A DNA stretch of 64,000 bases from positions 496,001 to 560,000 of the forward strand of contig NZ_VHIV01000002.1 of assembly GCF_006494425.1 (NCBI RefSeq). Direction: 5' to 3'. A program made the position numbers and the translations under genes. Source of the DNA: Bacillus dicomae (lineage in GTDB: Bacteria; Bacillota; Bacilli; Bacillales; Bacillaceae_G). Positions 33,079 to 43,211 of the stretch are shown here, piece after piece (positions within the stretch are counted from its first letter, which is position 1; the number at the start of each line of letters is the position of its first letter). The notes beneath the pieces were generated by a model that was given only the letters and a program-made list of their open reading frames with translations, had not been told where the DNA came from and ran no database searches.

Positions 33079-33906
33079 TTATGTGTGTTTATTGAATTGC
33101 TGATCAACGCATTGTAAGTCTTCATCAAATTTCTCGTGTGTCCGCTCGATTAATTTATGAAACATATCCCCAACATGTTCTTCTAAAACGCGAATACCTT
33201 CTCCTGTAACACCGCCTTTAACACATACTTTTTCTTGTAAAGTAGGCAATGTGAAAATCCCTTTTTCCAGTAGCTTCCCCATTCCAACGACCATTTCACT
33301 TACTAAAGTAGTGGCTTCTTCATGTGTAATATTGGTTTTATCTACAGCAGCGTTAATGAAACATTGTAATAAATAACTAAAGAATGCAGGGCCGCAGCTT
33401 GCTATATCAGATGAAACGCGCGTTATATCTTCTTCTATTACAAGGGGAGTAGAAATGTTTTTGAATAGGCGAAATAGTTTTTGTTGCCACTCTCCAGAGC
33501 AGTTACTTCCGAATGTAAATAGTGATGCGCCAGACAGGGCACGGTTTGTAATGCTCGGAATGATACGTGCAACGTGGCAAGGTACAAGTGTCTCTAATTG
33601 TGATGGAGATATTGGACTTGTGATAGAAACTAAGCACTTTTCATCAGAAAAATGTTCAGCGTGTTGTTGTAGGATTGGGTATATATCTATCGGTTTTACA
33701 CAAATAAAAATAAGATGTGATCGTTCGATTACCTCATCAATAGTTTTGGCTATATGAACAGAAGGGTATTTTTCCTTTATGTGATATGCTTTGGCGGTCG
33801 TTCGATTAATGATTGTAAGGCACGAAGGTTTGACAGCACGGGTTTCTAAAAATGCGTCGATCAGTATATTCCCCATGTTCCCTGTCCCTATAATTCCTAT
33901 GTTCAA
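33079..33906 (-). CDS. comER: ComER, pyrroline-5-carboxylate reductase-like
   Basis: The 275-residue protein opens N-I-G-I-I-G-T-G-N-M-G-N, an NAD(P)-binding Rossmann motif, and carries F-I-C-V-K-P, S-C-G-P-A-F-F-S-Y-L and V-K-G-G-V-T-G-E-G-I-R of the ProC family. Its position divergent from comEA gives the name. In B. subtilis comER is dispensable for competence, and in the B. cereus group it has been linked to sporulation and biofilm control. The intergenic 76 bp holds the comE promoter region. Confidence 0.93.
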   Translation of the reverse strand: MNIGIIGTGNMGNILIDAFLETRAVKPSCLTIINRTTAKAYHIKEKYPSVHIAKTIDEVIERSHLIFICVKPIDIYPILQQHAEHFSDEKCLVSITSPISPSQLETLVPCHVARIIPSITNRALSGASLFTFGSNCSGEWQQKLFRLFKNISTPLVIEEDITRVSSDIASCGPAFFSYLLQCFINAAVDKTNITHEEATTLVSEMVVGMGKLLEKGIFTLPTLQEKVCVKGGVTGEGIRVLEEHVGDMFHKLIERTHEKFDEDLQCVDQQFNKHT

Positions 33907-33982
33907 TGTTTCATCCCTCCTTCGAACAGCTTTCTCCTAAACAATATGAATGATGTTACAAATTTATGATTAGAGGTGAAAA

Positions 33983-34582
33983 ATGATGTGGGATTTTCCA
34001 AAGAAATGGTTGGGATTAGTAGCTATTATTGGAATTGTACTTTTTCTTCTTTTTTGGAAAACGAACGAGCATACAGAGCGATCAGTCATTGCAACGGATG
34101 TTCAAGAGAAAGAGATAGAGAAAAAAAGTAAACCGAAAATATCGGATGCAAAAAAGCAGAAAAAAATAATTGTAATTGATATGAAAGGTGCTGTTGTTAA
34201 AGAGGGGGTGTATGAAATGAAAGAAGGTGACCGGGTCAAGGATGCTATTGAAAAGGCAGGTGGTTTTTTGCCAGAGGCAGATAAGAAGAAGGTGAATTTA
34301 GCACAAATGGTACAAGATCAAATGATCCTTTATGTACCGAATAAAACCGAACAAGTACAAGAAGTAGCTGCTGTTTCAAAGGGAGAGGGGAAAGTTCAAA
34401 TAAATGCAGCTTCTAAAGAGCAACTTGAAAAAATTACAGGCATTGGTTCTCGGAAAGCAGAAAGTATTTTGAAATATCGAGAGGAACATGGTCCGTTTCA
34501 GAAAATAGAAGATTTGTTAGAAATTGATGGGATTGGTGTGAAGTCTTTAGAAAAAATAAAAGATCAAATTATTATTCCGTAA
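33983..34582 (+). CDS. comEA: DNA-uptake receptor ComEA
   Basis: The 199-residue membrane protein has one N-terminal helix (residues 8-27), a charged linker, an SLBB-like oligomerisation domain (about 65-130; V-I-D-M-K-G-A-V-V-K, V-K-D-A-I-E-K-A-G-G) and two helix-hairpin-helix DNA-binding motifs (V-Q-I-N-A-A-S-K-E-Q-L-E-K-I-T-G-I-G; I-E-D-L-L-E-I-D-G-I-G). It binds transforming DNA outside the membrane. The frame is intact. Confidence 0.96.
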   Translation: MMWDFPKKWLGLVAIIGIVLFLLFWKTNEHTERSVIATDVQEKEIEKKSKPKISDAKKQKKIIVIDMKGAVVKEGVYEMKEGDRVKDAIEKAGGFLPEADKKKVNLAQMVQDQMILYVPNKTEQVQEVAAVSKGEGKVQINAASKEQLEKITGIGSRKAESILKYREEHGPFQKIEDLLEIDGIGVKSLEKIKDQIIIP

Positions 34583-34645
34583 AAGATTGACGAAGTTTTT
34601 CTTCATTCGCTACACTACAAGTAGACAAAAAAGTAGGTGAAAAAT

Positions 34646-35203
34646 ATGGAACGAATTTCATGGGATCAATATTTTATGACGCAAAGCCATTTACTCTCTT
34701 TACGTAGTACATGTACAAGGCTTGCGGTAGGAGCGACAATTGTTCGTGATAAACGAATTATTGCTGGTGGATATAATGGTTCAATTAAAGGTGGCGTACA
34801 TTGTATAGATGATGGATGCTACGTTATTGATAATCATTGTGTTCGTACAATTCACGCGGAAATGAATGCTTTATTACAATGTGCAAAGTTTGGCGTGAAA
34901 ACGGAGGAAGCGGAAATTTATGTTACGCATTTCCCTTGTTTACAATGTTGTAAGGCGATTATTCAAAGTGGTATTACGGCAGTTTATTATGCGCAGGATT
35001 ATAAAAATCATCCATATGCCGTAGAGTTATTTGAAAAAGCGAATGTAAAGGTGAAACACGTTCCGCTAGAATATGATATTGCGGCATTAGAGGATCAAAA
35101 GCGTCATATGGAGTTAAAAGACCTATTTGCTTCTTTAGAAAAAGAGAACTTATCAATGGAAGAATTACAGCATGTATTCACGAAAGCAAAAATGATGCTA
35201 TAA
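34646..35203 (+). CDS. comEB: Late-competence dCMP deaminase ComEB
   Basis: The 185-residue deaminase carries the zinc site H-A-E-M-N-A-L-L with P-C-L-Q-C-C. ComEB makes dUMP for dTMP synthesis. I start it at the ATG at 34646, with AGGTGA (34635-34640) just before; the GTG at 34637 is part of that ribosome site. It is followed after 14 bp by comEC. Confidence 0.93.
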   Translation: MERISWDQYFMTQSHLLSLRSTCTRLAVGATIVRDKRIIAGGYNGSIKGGVHCIDDGCYVIDNHCVRTIHAEMNALLQCAKFGVKTEEAEIYVTHFPCLQCCKAIIQSGITAVYYAQDYKNHPYAVELFEKANVKVKHVPLEYDIAALEDQKRHMELKDLFASLEKENLSMEELQHVFTKAKMML

Positions 35204-35217
35204 GGAGTGAGTATGAG

Positions 35218-37539
35218 TTGCATGGACAATGGGGCTACGTTGCAATCTCATTTATAATAGGGGTTGCAATTGCCTTCTCCTCTTCAGTTTTATGGCTGAC
35301 TTGTTGTCTCGTTCTGTATGTTTTCTTTTGTTTATATCGTACTTCGCGTAAAACCTTCTTTTTTTGTATGATAGCGTGTTTTAGTGGCGCTATGTACACT
35401 GCGCATGTCCAAGTGCAAAACAAGCCTCTAGGGGAGTCTTACGAAGCTACAAGAGGGATCGTACAAAATACACCTCTTATTAACGGGGATCGCCTATCAT
35501 TTCAATTTGAAGATCAGTATAAAAATATAGTGCAGTTAAGTTACAAAATTAAATCAGTCTCGGAAAAGAAACAACTGCGACAATTACATGCAGGAGTATC
35601 ATGTATATTCGAAGGTGAGAGGAAAGAACCACAAATAGCTCGGAATTTTCATGGTTTTAATTATCGTGATTATTTGTATAAACAAAATATTCATTACGTA
35701 TTGGATGCTACATATATTTCTGAATGCCATAAAACATCATTGTCGCTCGTGCAATGGATTCTTCTTTTAAGACAGCAAGCAATCTCGAGGGTTACAGAAA
35801 TGTTTCCAGAGCAATCAGGTGCTTTTATGAATGCATTAGTATTTGGTGATAGACAACAAATGACATTTGAAGTTGAAGAGCAATATCAACAATTTGGTCT
35901 TGTGCATTTGTTGGCGATTTCAGGATCACATATCGTATTGTTAATGGTAATCGTGTATTTTATTTTGCTAAGAAGTGGTGTGACGAGGGAGATAGCAACA
36001 GTATGTCTTATCTTCTGTATTCCTCTGTATATGATTTTAGCAGGAGCGTCACCGTCTGTTATAAGAGCTTCTATAACAGGAGTTTTAATGTTGATTGCTT
36101 TTATGTGTTCTATCCGTTTATCTAGCTTAGACGCTTTAAGTGTAACAGCTATATGTATGCTTATATTTGATCCGTACCTTGTGTTTAATATTGGTTTTCA
36201 GTTTTCTTTCGTTGGTAGTTTTGCTTTACTTTTATCTGCCCCGCTTTTACTAGAGAGTAGTAATGGAGTGATCCGAAATTCTATTTATATTTCCCTTATC
36301 TCACAGCTCGTCAGCACTCCGATTTTGCTATATCACTTCGGTTATTTTTCTCCATATAGTATTTTTCTGAATATCCTATACGTTCCTTTTTTATCTCTCA
36401 TTGTATTGCCTTGTAGTATTGTTATTTTGATATGTATACCGGTCATCCCATTTCTTGCAAAAGCACTTGCGAATGTCCTATCCATAGGTTTGAATTTTTC
36501 TAATGATTTTCTTATTTACTGTGGAAATTTACCTTTTATCCGCCTTAATTTCGGGCAAACACCTCTACTTCTGGTGGTCCTATATTGTGTGAGTATTGTT
36601 AGTGTATTGGTGGTTTGGGAAAAGCGGATGTCGAAGGGGATTATGTTTATAGCCTCGGGTATATTTCTTTTTATTTGTACATGTCATTATATGTATCCGT
36701 ATTTTCGGGAAAGCGGGAGTGTAACGTTTCTTGATGTTGGACAGGGAGATGCAATATTAATTCGCCTTCCGTACGATAAAGAGATTTACCTCATTGATAC
36801 TGGTGGAACAATTCGTATAAACAAGGAAGAATGGCAACGGAAAAAGCATGAATTTTCTGTCGGAAATGATATTTTAATCCCTTATTTACAAAAGGAAGGT
36901 ATTAAAACAATCGATAAATTAATCGTAACGCATGGAGATGCGGATCATATAGGTGCTGCACAAGAGTTATTATCAAACATAACCGTAAAAGAAGTTGTAT
37001 TTGGCCGAGAGGAACAAGATACAGTATTAGAAAAAGTAGTAAAGAAACAGGCGTTAGAAAAGGGAGTGAAAATAAGCGAAGCGGGGGAAGGAGAGAAGTG
37101 GAATGTAAATGAAGCGGAATTTTTCGTGCTAGCTCCAACGGGAAGAGAAAGAAGTGAAAATAATGCTTCAATTGTAATGTGGGCAAAATTAGGAGGGGTG
37201 ACGTGGCTATTTACAGGTGATTTAGAAGAGGAAGGAGAGAAGTTTTTAGTAGCTACGTATCCAGATTTACGGGCGGATGTTTTAAAGGTTGCTCATCATG
37301 GAAGTAATACGTCGTCTATAGCGCCTTTTTTGAGCGTCGTACAGCCCAATATAGCGATTATTTCTGCCGGTGAGCGCAATAGGTATGGGCATCCTCATAA
37401 GGAAGTTATAGAGCGTTTGGAGAAGATGGGGATTGAAATATGGCGCACGGATAAGCAAGGTGCTATTTCCTATGTTTTTAAAGGGGAACACGGAACCTTT
37501 CGTAGCAAAATCACATATGATGAAACACATAATAGATAA
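35218..37539 (+). CDS. comEC: DNA-uptake channel ComEC
   Basis: The 773-residue polytopic protein has an N-terminal OB-like extracellular region (about 75-160), the competence-domain helices around residues 215-490 with G-L-V-H-L-L-A-I-S-G-S-H-I, and a C-terminal metallo-beta-lactamase-like domain with F-L-D-V-G-Q-G-D-A, T-H-G-D-A-D-H-I-G-A and A-H-H-G-S. It passes single-stranded DNA into the cell. It starts with TTG at 35218 behind AAGGAG; an ATG five bases earlier is out of frame and closes at once. Intact, normal length. Confidence 0.95.
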   Translation: MHGQWGYVAISFIIGVAIAFSSSVLWLTCCLVLYVFFCLYRTSRKTFFFCMIACFSGAMYTAHVQVQNKPLGESYEATRGIVQNTPLINGDRLSFQFEDQYKNIVQLSYKIKSVSEKKQLRQLHAGVSCIFEGERKEPQIARNFHGFNYRDYLYKQNIHYVLDATYISECHKTSLSLVQWILLLRQQAISRVTEMFPEQSGAFMNALVFGDRQQMTFEVEEQYQQFGLVHLLAISGSHIVLLMVIVYFILLRSGVTREIATVCLIFCIPLYMILAGASPSVIRASITGVLMLIAFMCSIRLSSLDALSVTAICMLIFDPYLVFNIGFQFSFVGSFALLLSAPLLLESSNGVIRNSIYISLISQLVSTPILLYHFGYFSPYSIFLNILYVPFLSLIVLPCSIVILICIPVIPFLAKALANVLSIGLNFSNDFLIYCGNLPFIRLNFGQTPLLLVVLYCVSIVSVLVVWEKRMSKGIMFIASGIFLFICTCHYMYPYFRESGSVTFLDVGQGDAILIRLPYDKEIYLIDTGGTIRINKEEWQRKKHEFSVGNDILIPYLQKEGIKTIDKLIVTHGDADHIGAAQELLSNITVKEVVFGREEQDTVLEKVVKKQALEKGVKISEAGEGEKWNVNEAEFFVLAPTGRERSENNASIVMWAKLGGVTWLFTGDLEEEGEKFLVATYPDLRADVLKVAHHGSNTSSIAPFLSVVQPNIAIISAGERNRYGHPHKEVIERLEKMGIEIWRTDKQGAISYVFKGEHGTFRSKITYDETHNR

Positions 37540-37567
37540 AAAAAAGACTGCCAGTAAGCAGCAGCCT

Positions 37568-37702
37568 TTAAGAACCGATAAATTTAATAATAGTTGCAAT
37601 GATGAAAAGTGTTGCGAAAAAACCAAATGAGACGATAAATCCTACCCCTGAATCAATAGCGTCATTGCGTTTACTTTGAACGTTTTGTTCAAAATCATTC
37701 AT
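37568..37702 (-). CDS. yqzM: YqzM-family small membrane protein
   Basis: This 44-codon gene encodes M-N-D-F-E-Q-N-V-Q-S-K-R-N-D-A followed by I-D-S-G-V-G-F-I-V-S-F-G-F-F and a membrane helix. It matches YqzM, which lies beside comEC in bacilli too. GGAGGG precedes the ATG. One transmembrane helix; function unknown. Confidence 0.88.
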   Translation of the reverse strand: MNDFEQNVQSKRNDAIDSGVGFIVSFGFFATLFIIATIIKFIGS

Positions 37703-37838
37703 TTAGAATCCCTCCCCAACATTCCACTTTAGTATAAAATATTGTCAGAAAAAAATCTACAATTTCCATAGGAAGAGAAATCGAGCGTTTTTACTGTTTT
37801 TAAATCATGAAGTAACGTGAGTTTTTTTGTTTCCAGGC

Positions 37839-38010
37839 ATGTTAACAGTTGGCACTTATACTCGAATTTTTATTGTGAATAATAAAGGGAAGGTGATTAC
37901 CGCACACCAATAAGAAACCCGGGGCTTATTGCGTGGCGTTTAATATAAATAAAGGGACGGGTTATACAGCCTGTTCCTTTGTACTTGTAAAACAAAAGCT
38001 AGGGCATTAG
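37839..38010 (+). other. Structured gap between yqzM and holA
   Basis: The gap 37703-38049 holds no credible gene. A 24-codon ATG frame at 37839-37913 has no ribosome site. Another frame without a start codon runs 37915-38010. Two stem-forming stretches are visible: CAATAAG/CTTATTG, and AAAGGGACGGG against GCCTGTTCCTTT with G-U pairs. It may be the holA leader, a degenerate repeat or a frameshifted remnant. Confidence 0.35.
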
Positions 38011-38049
38011 TATAAATATATATGGCCAAGTTAGGGAGTAGGAAAAAGT

Positions 38050-39060
38050 ATGAGTGATATACATAAAAAAATTAAAAAGAAGCAGTTTGCTTCGTTGTAT
38101 TTACTTTATGGAACGGAAGCGTTTTTTATAAATGAAACGATAAAGCTTATTACAACAGAAGCACTTGAAGAGGAAGATCGTGAGTTTAATGTTGTGACAT
38201 ATGATTTAGAAGAAGCGTATTTAGAAGATGTGGTTGAAGATGCACGGACACTTCCTTTTTTTGGAGAACGTAAAGTGTTATTAATAAAATCACCACTATT
38301 TTTAACTTCACAAAAAGAAAAGTTAGAGCAAAATATAAAAATTTTAGAAGAATATATTGGGGAGCCTTCTCCGTTTTCTATTCTTGTTTTTGTTGCGCCT
38401 TACGAAAAACTTGATGAACGAAAAAAAATTACAAAACTATTAAAGAAAACAGCGGATATAGTAGAAGCGAATGCGATGCAAGTGCAGGATGTTCAAAAGT
38501 GGATTGTAGCTCGTGCAGATGAAGTGCATGTACATATTGATAATGCAGCTGTTAGTTTGTTGTTAGAGCTTGTGGGAAGTAATGTAACGATGTTGGCGAA
38601 AGAAATGGACAAGTTAACGTTATACGTAGGTATGGGCGGAGAGATTACACCGAAACTTGTTGCAGAGCTTGTGCCAAAATCAGTTGAACAAAATGTGTTC
38701 GCTTTAACAGAAAAGGTAGTGAAAAAAGATATCGCAGGTGCGATGCAAATTTTGGATGGATTATTTACGCAGCAGGAGGAACCGATTAAATTGCTTGCAT
38801 TATTAGTGAGTCAATTCCGCTTGCTGCATCAAGTGAAGGAGTTACAGCAACGTGGTTATGGACAAAATCAAATTGCGTCTCATATCGGTGTGCATCCATA
38901 CCGTGTAAAATTGGCGATGAATCAAACGAAGTTTTTCTCTTTTGAAGAATTAAAAAAAGTGATTATAGAATTGGCGGAAGCTGATTATAGTATGAAAACT
39001 GGAAAAATGGATAAAAAACTTGTGCTTGAGTTCTTCTTAATGCGGTTAAATCATATGTGA
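38050..39060 (+). CDS. holA: DNA polymerase III delta subunit
   Basis: The 336-residue clamp-loader subunit has the HolA N-terminal domain (F-A-S-L-Y-L-L-Y-G-T-E-A-F, L-P-F-F-G-E-R-K-V-L-L-I-K) and the C-terminal collar domain (Y-S-M-K-T-G-K-M-D-K-K-L-V-L-E-F-F-L). It opens the beta clamp with the other clamp-loader subunits. Its location before rpsT is standard. A strong terminator follows its stop. Confidence 0.95.
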   Translation: MSDIHKKIKKKQFASLYLLYGTEAFFINETIKLITTEALEEEDREFNVVTYDLEEAYLEDVVEDARTLPFFGERKVLLIKSPLFLTSQKEKLEQNIKILEEYIGEPSPFSILVFVAPYEKLDERKKITKLLKKTADIVEANAMQVQDVQKWIVARADEVHVHIDNAAVSLLLELVGSNVTMLAKEMDKLTLYVGMGGEITPKLVAELVPKSVEQNVFALTEKVVKKDIAGAMQILDGLFTQQEEPIKLLALLVSQFRLLHQVKELQQRGYGQNQIASHIGVHPYRVKLAMNQTKFFSFEELKKVIIELAEADYSMKTGKMDKKLVLEFFLMRLNHM

Positions 39061-39064
39061 TACA

Positions 39065-39101
39065 AAAAAAGTTCATGTGCTTAGCACATGAACTTTTTTG
39101 T
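39065..39101 (+). terminator. holA terminator
   Basis: AAAAAAGTTCATGTGC and its reverse complement flank a 3-nt loop, then T-run. Confidence 0.9.
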
Positions 39102-39106
39102 ATATA

Positions 39107-39134
39107 AAAAAACGATCCAAATGGATCGTTTTTT
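39107..39134 (-). terminator. rpsT terminator
   Basis: AAAACGATCC and GGATCGTTTT flank AAAT; on the minus strand it ends in a T-run right after rpsT. Confidence 0.88.
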
Positions 39135-39141
39135 AAACGCC

Positions 39142-39399
39142 TTACGCGTTTACTTGTTTCGCTAAGCGAGATTTTTGACGAGCTGCAGCGTTTTGGTGGA
39201 TAAGACCTTTACGAGCTGCTTTGTCAAGTTTTTTAGAAGCAGTTTTGAAAGCTTCTTTAGCATTTTCAAGATCGTTATTAGTAACTAAAGCTTCTACAGT
39301 TTTAACAGCAGAACGCATGTCAGACTTGATAGAAGCGTTATGTGCACGACGCTCTTCGCTAAGTTTAGCGCGTTTGATAGCAGATTTGATGTTTGCCAT
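39142..39399 (-). CDS. rpsT: Ribosomal protein S20
   Basis: The 85-residue protein opens [10 protein letters not shown] and continues with the A-H-N-A-S-I-K-S and [11 protein letters not shown] blocks of bacterial S20. The start at 39399 follows GGGAGGTG. It is monocistronic and convergent with holA, the two terminators lying back to back. Confidence 0.97.
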   Translation of the reverse strand: MANIKSAIKRAKLSEERRAHNASIKSDMRSAVKTVEALVTNNDLENAKEAFKTASKKLDKAARKGLIHQNAAARQKSRLAKQVNA

Positions 39400-39580
39400 A
39401 CTTTTCACCTCCCTGGTGCAATCGAATGACTCGATTCTTAACATAGAACAAGTGATATTCTATCAAACGGTGAAGAGAATTGCAATAGTATATCAATGAA
39501 ATTTCACGTAAAGGAAAGAATGACCTTATAAAACTTTGGGAAATCTAACGATATTTACTATGAATGACGGAGGAGATACG

Positions 39581-40684
39581 ATGAAAGAACCATTAGATTT
39601 AAGTAAATATAGTGTTAGAACTGACCTTGCTGTAGAGGCGCATCAAATGCTACAAGAGCGCCAAGAAGAGAAACAAGGGATACAAGGAGTTATTGTAAAA
39701 GAGAGGGAAGAAGAAGGTATTACCATTACGAAAGTAACGATTGATGAAGTTGCTTCTGAGTCGATGGGTAAAAAACCTGGGAATTATTTAACACTTGAAG
39801 TGCAAGGTATACGTCAACAAGATACAGAACTGCAACAAAAAGTAGAGCGCGTTTTTGCAAAAGAATTTTCTTATTTCTTAGAAGAGGTTGGTGTTACAAA
39901 AGAAGCGAGCTGTTTAATCGTCGGTCTTGGGAATTGGAATGTAACGCCAGATGCGCTTGGACCGATAGTTGTAGAGAATGTATTGGTAACGAGACATTTG
40001 TTTCAATTGCAGCCTGAAAGTGTAGAGGAAGGGTTTAGGCCTGTTAGTGCCATCCGTCCAGGGGTAATGGGAATTACGGGAATTGAAACGAGCGATGTCA
40101 TTTATGGAATCATCGAGAAGACAAATCCAGACTTTGTCATTGCAATTGATGCGTTAGCTGCCCGTTCGATTGAACGAGTAAATAGTACGATACAAATTTC
40201 TGATACGGGAATTCATCCAGGATCAGGTGTTGGGAATAAACGTAAAGAACTCAGTAAAGAAACATTAGGTATCCCTGTTATCGCAATAGGTGTTCCGACT
40301 GTGGTCGACGCTGTCTCAATTACAAGCGATACAATTGATTTTATTTTGAAGCACTTTGGAAGAGAGATGAAAGAGGGACATAAGCCATCAAAATCTTTAT
40401 TACCTGCGGGATTTTCATTTGGAGAAAAGAAAAAATTAACAGAAGAAGATATGCCGGATGAAAAGAGCCGGAATATGTTTTTAGGTGCTGTAGGTACGTT
40501 GGAAGACGAAGAGAAGAGAAAATTAATTTACGAAGTGCTATCTCCTCTTGGGCATAATTTAATGGTGACGCCAAAAGAAGTAGATGCTTTTATCGAGGAT
40601 ATGGCAAATGTAATAGCAAGTGGTTTAAATGCAGCGTTGCATCATCAAATTGACCAAGATAATACAGGAGCATATACACATTGA
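39581..40684 (+). CDS. gpr: Spore germination protease (Gpr)
   Basis: The 367-residue A25-family zymogen degrades small acid-soluble spore proteins at germination. It opens [18 protein letters not shown], containing the autoprocessing region, and has the conserved [15 protein letters not shown], and [10 protein letters not shown] choose ATG 39581 with GGAGGAG just before; the longer frame to 39536 has no site. Its stop overlaps the next start. Confidence 0.96.
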   Translation: MKEPLDLSKYSVRTDLAVEAHQMLQERQEEKQGIQGVIVKEREEEGITITKVTIDEVASESMGKKPGNYLTLEVQGIRQQDTELQQKVERVFAKEFSYFLEEVGVTKEASCLIVGLGNWNVTPDALGPIVVENVLVTRHLFQLQPESVEEGFRPVSAIRPGVMGITGIETSDVIYGIIEKTNPDFVIAIDALAARSIERVNSTIQISDTGIHPGSGVGNKRKELSKETLGIPVIAIGVPTVVDAVSITSDTIDFILKHFGREMKEGHKPSKSLLPAGFSFGEKKKLTEEDMPDEKSRNMFLGAVGTLEDEEKRKLIYEVLSPLGHNLMVTPKEVDAFIEDMANVIASGLNAALHHQIDQDNTGAYTH

Positions 40685-41046
40685 TGGGAAGAGACGCGCA
40701 TCGTTTAAGTCACTTTTCGCTTTTATGTATATGTAGTGCGGCTATATGTTTACTTATGGTGATAGCGGGGGTGGCACTTGCAAATCATGGTTTGAAAAGT
40801 ATGAAAGGTTATCAGCAAATGTCGTATGAACAAATCGCTCATATGACAGGAACAGAGGGTGCAGGTATTGAAACAGAAATTTTGGAGAGTTCGTTTTCTG
40901 TTGCTGAAAAACAAAAACAATTAGAAAGCTTAAGAAGTTTTAATATCGTAGAAGGAATGGGTATGGCGATAGCAAGTGTTACTTATGAAATAACAAAGTT
41001 TGGAACAGATATAGTTGTAGGGAAAGTAAAAGGGATTTTTAGTTAA
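40681..41046 (+). CDS. yqxA: YqxA/DUF3679-like small membrane protein
   Basis: The 121-residue protein has a single N-terminal membrane helix ([17 protein letters not shown]) and a soluble tail with [10 protein letters not shown] and F-N-I-V-E-G-M-G. Its position between gpr and lepA, size and composition fit YqxA, which follows spoIIP in B. subtilis. Start is TTG 40681 (AGGAG 10 nt upstream) or ATG 40684. It is coupled to gpr and so may be expressed in the forespore. Confidence 0.7.
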   Translation: MMGRDAHRLSHFSLLCICSAAICLLMVIAGVALANHGLKSMKGYQQMSYEQIAHMTGTEGAGIETEILESSFSVAEKQKQLESLRSFNIVEGMGMAIASVTYEITKFGTDIVVGKVKGIFS

Positions 41047-41049
41047 GAG

Positions 41050-41098
41050 TCAAACGGAGGACGGTTGTTTTACAGATTTGTAAGACGGCCGTTTTTTA
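41050..41098 (+). terminator. Terminator after yqxA
   Basis: An AAACGG-containing arm and CGGCCGTTTTTT form an imperfect stem, ending in a T-run. Confidence 0.65.
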
Positions 41099-41181
41099 AT
41101 TTGAAAAAGGTTTGTCTCTTATTGTTTGTTCGCATAAGATATAGATAGAATGATTTGTATTGTAAGCAGCACGAGTTTTCA

Positions 41182-41210
41182 TTGAATCTTTGCTGCTCTA
41201 TTGATATAAT
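41182..41210 (+). promoter_or_regulatory. lepA promoter
   Basis: TTGAAT (41182-41187), a 17-bp spacer and TATAAT (41205-41210) form a sigma-A promoter 46 bp before lepA. Confidence 0.8.
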
Positions 41211-41256
41211 CAGTGCTAGTGTATATTGGCGAGACTATTAGGAGTTGAGAACATAG

Positions 41257-43080
41257 ATGAACAAAGAAGAAAGAGCAAAAAGACAGTCCAAAATTCGTAA
41301 TTTCTCTATCATTGCTCATATTGACCACGGAAAGTCAACGTTAGCAGACCGTATTTTAGAGAAAACAAACGCGTTAACACAACGTGAAATGAAAGCTCAG
41401 TTGCTTGACTCTATGGATTTAGAGCGTGAGCGTGGTATTACAATTAAATTAAACGCAGTACAATTAAACTATAAAGCAAAAGATGGTGAAGAATATATTC
41501 TTCACTTAATTGATACACCAGGACACGTCGACTTTACGTACGAAGTATCACGTAGTTTAGCGGCTTGTGAAGGTGCGATTCTTGTAGTAGATGCAGCGCA
41601 AGGTATTGAAGCGCAAACGTTAGCAAACGTATATTTAGCGCTGGATAACAATTTAGAAATTTTACCGGTTATTAATAAAATCGACTTACCAAGTGCAGAC
41701 CCAGAGCGTGTACGCCAAGAGGTAGAAGATGTAATTGGTTTAGATGCATCAGAAGCTGTACTTGCTTCAGCAAAAGCTGGAATTGGTATTGAAGAAATTC
41801 TAGAACAAATCGTTGAAAAAGTACCAGCACCAACAGGTGATTCAGAAGATCCGTTACAATGTATGATCTTTGACTCTTTATATGATCCATACCGCGGTGT
41901 AATTGCGTATATCCGTGTTGTAAACGGAACGGTAAAAGTTGGCGATAAAGTACGTATGATGGCAACTGGAAAAGAGTTTGAAGTAACAGAAGTAGGTGTA
42001 TTTACACCGAAAACTACGCAACGTGACGAGTTAACAGTAGGTGATGTAGGTTTCTTAGCAGCATCGATTAAAAATGTTGGTGATACACGCGTTGGTGATA
42101 CGATTACACACGCGAAACGTCCGGCAGCTGAGCCGTTAGCAGGTTATCGTAAATTAAACCCAATGGTATTCTGTGGTTTATATCCGATTGATTCTGCACG
42201 TTACAACGACTTGCGTGATGCGTTAGAAAAATTAGAGTTAAACGATTCTGCACTTGAGTTTGAACCAGAAACATCTCAAGCGCTAGGATTTGGTTTCCGT
42301 TGTGGATTCTTAGGACTTCTTCATATGGAAATCATTCAAGAACGTATTGAACGTGAATTTAAAATTGACTTAATTACAACGGCGCCAAGCGTTATTTATA
42401 AAGTTTATTTAACAAATGGTGAAGATGTTATTGTTGATAACCCATCTAATATGCCAGATCCACAGTCTATCGATCGTGTAGAAGAGCCGTTTGTGAAGGC
42501 TTCAATTATGGTTCCGAATGACTACGTTGGAGCTGTAATGGAAATCTGCCAAGGTAAACGTGGAACGTTTATTGATATGCAATATTTAGATGAAACACGC
42601 GTTACATTAACATATGAAATCCCGTTATCAGAAATCGTATATGATTTCTTTGATCAATTGAAATCAAACACAAAAGGATATGCATCATTTGATTACGAGT
42701 TAATTGGTTACAAACCATCTAAACTTGTGAAAATGGATATTCTTTTAAATAATGAACAAGTCGATGCTCTATCATTTATCGTACACCGTGATTCAGCGTA
42801 TGACCGTGGTAAAGTAATCGTAGAGAAATTAAAAGAGTTAATTCCAAGACAACAGTTCGAAGTGCCAATTCAGGCGACAATCGGAAATAAAGTTGTAGCA
42901 CGTTCTACAATTAAGGCGATGCGTAAAAACGTACTTGCAAAATGTTACGGTGGTGACATTTCTCGTAAGCGTAAACTTCTTGATAAACAAAAAGAAGGTA
43001 AAAAACGTATGAAGTCTGTTGGTTCTGTAGAAGTACCGCAAGAAGCATTCATGGCTGTACTGAAAATGGATGACAACTAA
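41257..43080 (+). CDS. lepA: Elongation factor 4 (LepA)
   Basis: The 607-residue GTPase has G1 [10 protein letters not shown]3 D-T-P-G-H-V-D-F and G4 N-K-I-D, and the LepA-specific C-terminal domain ([17 protein letters not shown]). EF4 acts on stalled or mistranslocated ribosomes and ribosome assembly. It has its own promoter and terminator. Confidence 0.97.
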   Translation: MNKEERAKRQSKIRNFSIIAHIDHGKSTLADRILEKTNALTQREMKAQLLDSMDLERERGITIKLNAVQLNYKAKDGEEYILHLIDTPGHVDFTYEVSRSLAACEGAILVVDAAQGIEAQTLANVYLALDNNLEILPVINKIDLPSADPERVRQEVEDVIGLDASEAVLASAKAGIGIEEILEQIVEKVPAPTGDSEDPLQCMIFDSLYDPYRGVIAYIRVVNGTVKVGDKVRMMATGKEFEVTEVGVFTPKTTQRDELTVGDVGFLAASIKNVGDTRVGDTITHAKRPAAEPLAGYRKLNPMVFCGLYPIDSARYNDLRDALEKLELNDSALEFEPETSQALGFGFRCGFLGLLHMEIIQERIEREFKIDLITTAPSVIYKVYLTNGEDVIVDNPSNMPDPQSIDRVEEPFVKASIMVPNDYVGAVMEICQGKRGTFIDMQYLDETRVTLTYEIPLSEIVYDFFDQLKSNTKGYASFDYELIGYKPSKLVKMDILLNNEQVDALSFIVHRDSAYDRGKVIVEKLKELIPRQQFEVPIQATIGNKVVARSTIKAMRKNVLAKCYGGDISRKRKLLDKQKEGKKRMKSVGSVEVPQEAFMAVLKMDDN

Positions 43081-43093
43081 TATTTGAAATAAA

Positions 43094-43122
43094 AAAAGAA
43101 GTCGTTTATGCGACTTCTTTTT
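43094..43122 (+). terminator. lepA terminator
   Basis: AAAGAAGTCG and CGACTTCTTT flank a TTTATG loop with a T-run. Confidence 0.9.
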
Positions 43123-43211
43123 TATTTGTAATTACTTTTTAGACATCTGAGCAGCTCTCATTTACAATAGTGAGAGAGCTTTTTAGTTCATACAGAGTTA
43201 GGAGATTGTTA

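Noticed and set aside
37839-37913. A 24-codon gene
   Set aside because: No ribosome site and no recognisable relation; kept only as an observation.
43155-43180. YodB-type operator before the HxlR gene
   Set aside because: CTCTCA/TGAGAG arms form a hairpin, but the spacing does not clearly match a known HxlR/YodB operator.
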